This document shows positions 62,112 through 64,000 of a stretch of 64,000 nucleotides of DNA, piece by piece. The notes beneath the pieces are model-generated. The model ran no database searches and had not been told where the DNA came from. It saw only the letters and a program-made list of their open reading frames with translations. How positions within the stretch are numbered: position 1 is the first letter of the stretch; each line of letters starts with the position of its first letter. Origin of the DNA: Rhodococcus jostii RHA1 (GTDB taxonomy: Bacteria; Actinomycetota; Actinomycetes; Mycobacteriales; Mycobacteriaceae); assembly GCF_000014565.1 (NCBI RefSeq), contig NC_008268.1:6390501-6454500 (forward strand), read 5' to 3'. The position numbers were made by a program, and so were the translations under genes.

Positions 62112-63053
62112 GTGGCACATACACGCACAGACGGATCGGCCGGGCGCCCAGCGGCGTGGTCCCGGGCACTGATCGCCGCGTCCGCGCTGCTACTGGTCGC
62201 GGGGGCGGCGTCGGGATGCGCAGGCGGTGACACGACCCTCGACGGTTCCGCGGCGCAGGGGCCGGGCGAGATCGTGGTGGGTGCGGGTGACGGAGCGGAG
62301 AGCCGGATCCTGGCCGAAATCTACGCGGGTGCCCTGCGTTCGACCGGGGCGCCGGTCACCACCGACGGGGGACTCGGTGACCGGACCGCGTACCTCGGAC
62401 AGCTCGATGCCGGAAACGTCACGCTGGTGCCGGAGTTCACGGGCCGGTTGCTGCGCTACTACGACCCCGAATCGACGGAGACGGAACAGGACGATGTGTT
62501 CGAGGCGTTGAGCAAGGCTCTGCCGCAGGGGCTTTCGATCTCCGACTACGCGGCCGCCGAGGACAGGTCGGCGCTGGCCGTGACCTCGCAGACGTCGGGG
62601 CAGCTGGATCTCACCACCCTGGACGAACTCGCTCCCTCGTGCAGCAGAAGCACGGCCGTGCTCGCCCCGGCGTTCGAGGCCGACGCGCTTCCCGACCTCA
62701 CCGGCTGCACGTTCGCGCAGACCCGGACAGTGGCCGACGACGCGGCCGCCGTCGGCGAACTCGCCGCCCCGGCATCGACGGACGGAGCCGTGCGGGTGGC
62801 CGGGGTGACCACCGCGTCACCGGACGTCTCGGACGCAGATCTGGTGCTGCTGGCGGACGACGAGCACGTGTTCACCGCACAGAACGTGGTGCCGCTGTTC
62901 CGGATCGGAACTCTCACCGAAGCCCAGCTGAAGGCACTGAACGTCGTGGCGGGTGAGTTGACGACCGCGGACCTGGCCGACATGATCGGCCAGGTCCGCG
63001 GTGGTGCCGATTCAGCCGACGTGGCGCGGGTGTGGCTCGACGCTCATCTGTGA
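62112..63053 (+). CDS. Divergent osmoprotectant-type substrate-binding lipoprotein paralogue
   Basis: A 313-residue lipoprotein (lipobox ASGC, cysteine at about 36) facing away from the ABC operon across a 143-bp gap. It aligns with the neighbouring binding protein (AESRILAEIYAGALRSTGAPV, VTLVPEFTGRLLRYYDPES, HVFTAQNVVPLFRIG) but is more divergent and contains an extra cysteine pair (SCSRST and LTGCTF) suggestive of a disulfide. No transporter genes follow it, so it may present a second ligand to the same permease. The GTG start has AAAGG upstream. Its end overlaps the convergent esterase by 42 bp. Confidence 0.88.
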   Translation: MAHTRTDGSAGRPAAWSRALIAASALLLVAGAASGCAGGDTTLDGSAAQGPGEIVVGAGDGAESRILAEIYAGALRSTGAPVTTDGGLGDRTAYLGQLDAGNVTLVPEFTGRLLRYYDPESTETEQDDVFEALSKALPQGLSISDYAAAEDRSALAVTSQTSGQLDLTTLDELAPSCSRSTAVLAPAFEADALPDLTGCTFAQTRTVADDAAAVGELAAPASTDGAVRVAGVTTASPDVSDADLVLLADDEHVFTAQNVVPLFRIGTLTEAQLKALNVVAGELTTADLADMIGQVRGGADSADVARVWLDAHL

Positions 63054-63932
63054 ATCCAGGAACGCCCCGAGTTCGGCGACCGCATCCGCGGCCTCGCGGA
63101 CCAGGGACGCCTGCAGGTGGGCGACGTGCCACAGCCGGGCGTACTCGGTGAGTGTGACGTCCACGTCCGACTCGTTCAGCTTGTCGACGAACTCCATGAT
63201 CTGCGGGTAGAGCACCTCGTCCACCCCGACGTGGATCAGCGTCGGCGGCAGTCCCGCCAGATTTCCGTGCAGCGGTGCGTAACCCGGATCGTGCGCGTCC
63301 CCGTTGCCCAGGTACTTCTCGGCGGCGTCGAACGACCACGCCGTGTTGAGTACGAGATCCCGGTCGCGGGACGTGTCGCGCCTGCCGGGATCGACCCACG
63401 GAGCGATCAGCGCCAACGCGGCCGGAGTCACACCGTGCCGGTCGATCAGGCGGCGCGCCGTGGCGACCGCGAGGCCACCGCCCGCCGAATCGCCGGCGAT
63501 GGCGAGTTGCTCTGTCTCGTAACCGTGTTCGGTGTTCAGCTCCATGTACGCCGCGACCGCGTCCTCGAGCCCGGCCGGGAACGGATGCTCCGGGGCCAGC
63601 CGGTAGTCGAGGGTGTAGACGACGCTGCCGGATTCCCTGGCGATGTGAGCGGCCAGCGAACGGTGCGTGGCGAGCGAACCGATCGTGTACGCCCCGCCGT
63701 GCAGATAGAGCACCGCGGTCCGGCGTTCGGTGGGTCCCAACGTGATTCGCTCCGCCGGCCGCCCGGCCAGCGAGGTCGGGCGGACGACGGCACCTGCGGG
63801 CACCCGCTGCAATGGAGCGCCGAGGTCGAGGAGCGCCCGCTGCACGGTGTACGGAAGCCGGGCATTGAGGCTGAGCCGGTAGAACGGCCGGAGGGCCGTC
63901 GCGACGACCGGCAGCGGCAGGTGGAAGCTCAT
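63012..63932 (-). CDS. HSL-family alpha/beta hydrolase (carboxylesterase)
   Basis: A 306-residue hormone-sensitive-lipase-type esterase. YLHGGAYTIG forms the oxyanion hole, GDSAGGG holds the nucleophile serine, VGVDEVLYP the acid and ARLWHVAHL the histidine. Such enzymes (LipN/LipH types) hydrolyse short-chain esters. TGAGGTACCG precedes ATG 63932, 7 bp after the stop of an upstream gene on the same strand. Confidence 0.92.
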   Translation of the reverse strand: MSFHLPLPVVATALRPFYRLSLNARLPYTVQRALLDLGAPLQRVPAGAVVRPTSLAGRPAERITLGPTERRTAVLYLHGGAYTIGSLATHRSLAAHIARESGSVVYTLDYRLAPEHPFPAGLEDAVAAYMELNTEHGYETEQLAIAGDSAGGGLAVATARRLIDRHGVTPAALALIAPWVDPGRRDTSRDRDLVLNTAWSFDAAEKYLGNGDAHDPGYAPLHGNLAGLPPTLIHVGVDEVLYPQIMEFVDKLNESDVDVTLTEYARLWHVAHLQASLVREAADAVAELGAFLDSQMSVEPHPRHVG

Positions 63933-63939
63933 CGGTACC

Positions 63940-64000
63940 TCAGTTCGACTTCGGGAGGACTCGTCCGGCGACGAGGGCGACCACACGCTGGTAGCTGGGT
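63940..64000 (-). CDS. C-terminal end of an upstream gene (truncated by window)
   Basis: A minus-strand frame open from the window edge ends at TGA 63940-63942 and encodes PSYQRVVALVAGRVLPKSN. Only about 19 residues are visible, so no function is assigned. The 7-bp spacing to the esterase suggests one operon. Confidence 0.4.
   Translation of the reverse strand, partial: PSYQRVVALVAGRVLPKSN

Noticed and set aside
62112..63053. Second binding protein as a pseudogene
   Set aside because: The frame is complete with signal peptide, lipobox and conserved family segments and shows no stop or frameshift.
1..64000. Mobile elements, CRISPR arrays or phage islands
   Set aside because: No transposase, integrase, repeat-spacer pattern or clear compositional break was seen.

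Overview
The window is high-GC DNA from a mycolic-acid actinobacterium. Its gene content and order closely follow the Mycobacterium tuberculosis Rv1173-Rv1240 segment as I remember it (fbiC, ferredoxin, dapC, pruA/PRODH, fadD36-like, dapD/dapE, LOG, fadD6, folP2, gpgS, tagA, DUF3117, glgM/glgC, O-methyltransferase, sigE-rseA-htrA-tatB, mrp, lytic transglycosylase, DUF1003, MgtE-like, lpqY-sugABC, corA). The absence of PE/PPE/ESX genes and the many extra catabolic and transport genes suggest Rhodococcus (R. jostii/opacus type) or a close Nocardiaceae relative. The genus is an inference. I saw no rRNA, tRNA, CRISPR array, insertion sequence or phage gene.

Layout. 1-5.6 kb: 3' part of fbiC (coenzyme F420), a coupled unknown gene, 7Fe ferredoxin, DapC, a coiled-coil protein and an F420/FMN split-barrel protein. 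5.6-13.5 kb: an Ada-like zinc protein, proline catabolism (pruA-PRODH), a rhomboid, an acyl-CoA ligase, a reductase and a PucR regulator. 13.6-20.6 kb: a block I do not recall from the mycobacterial order (VWA/solute-binding protein, large arylsulfatase, HAD phosphatase, DUF1622, amino acid permease). 20.6-31.2 kb: dapD divergent from a secreted propeller, dapE, two LOG proteins, FadD6, FolP2-GpgS, DivIVA-like, TagA, DUF3117, RlmA-like. 31.2-39 kb: divergent glgM/glgC, then the envelope-stress locus sigE-rseA-htrA-tatB, and mrp. 39-44.9 kb: two tandem lytic transglycosylases, DUF1003, MgtE/CBS protein, CitE-like lyase, stress protein. 45-49.5 kb: trehalose importer LpqY-SugABC. 49.4-58.4 kb: MFS pump, AlkZ-like, ParB-like and metallophosphoesterase genes, SUFU protein, CorA, PHP phosphatase, malic enzyme. 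58.4-64 kb: an osmoprotectant ABC operon with a divergent second binding protein, then an HSL-type esterase behind a truncated gene.

How it works together. Several genes serve cell-envelope and glucan metabolism: DapC/D/E make meso-DAP and lysine; GpgS makes glucosylglycerate for methylglucose polysaccharide; GlgC/GlgM make ADP-glucose and maltose-1-phosphate; LpqY-SugABC recovers trehalose; SigE/RseA/HtrA and the transglycosylases monitor or remodel the wall.

The most consistent non-coding signal is a TAnnnT-type hexamer 6-8 nt before the start codon of at least thirteen genes on both strands, which predicts many leaderless mRNAs and fixes several start codons. Two such hexamers sit in front of tiny upstream ORFs (before pucR and lpqY). 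I did not find a clear-cut new multi-gene system. The strongest candidates for new biology are those leaderless uORFs, the long palindromes at 27.1 and 57.1 kb, and several uncharacterised proteins.
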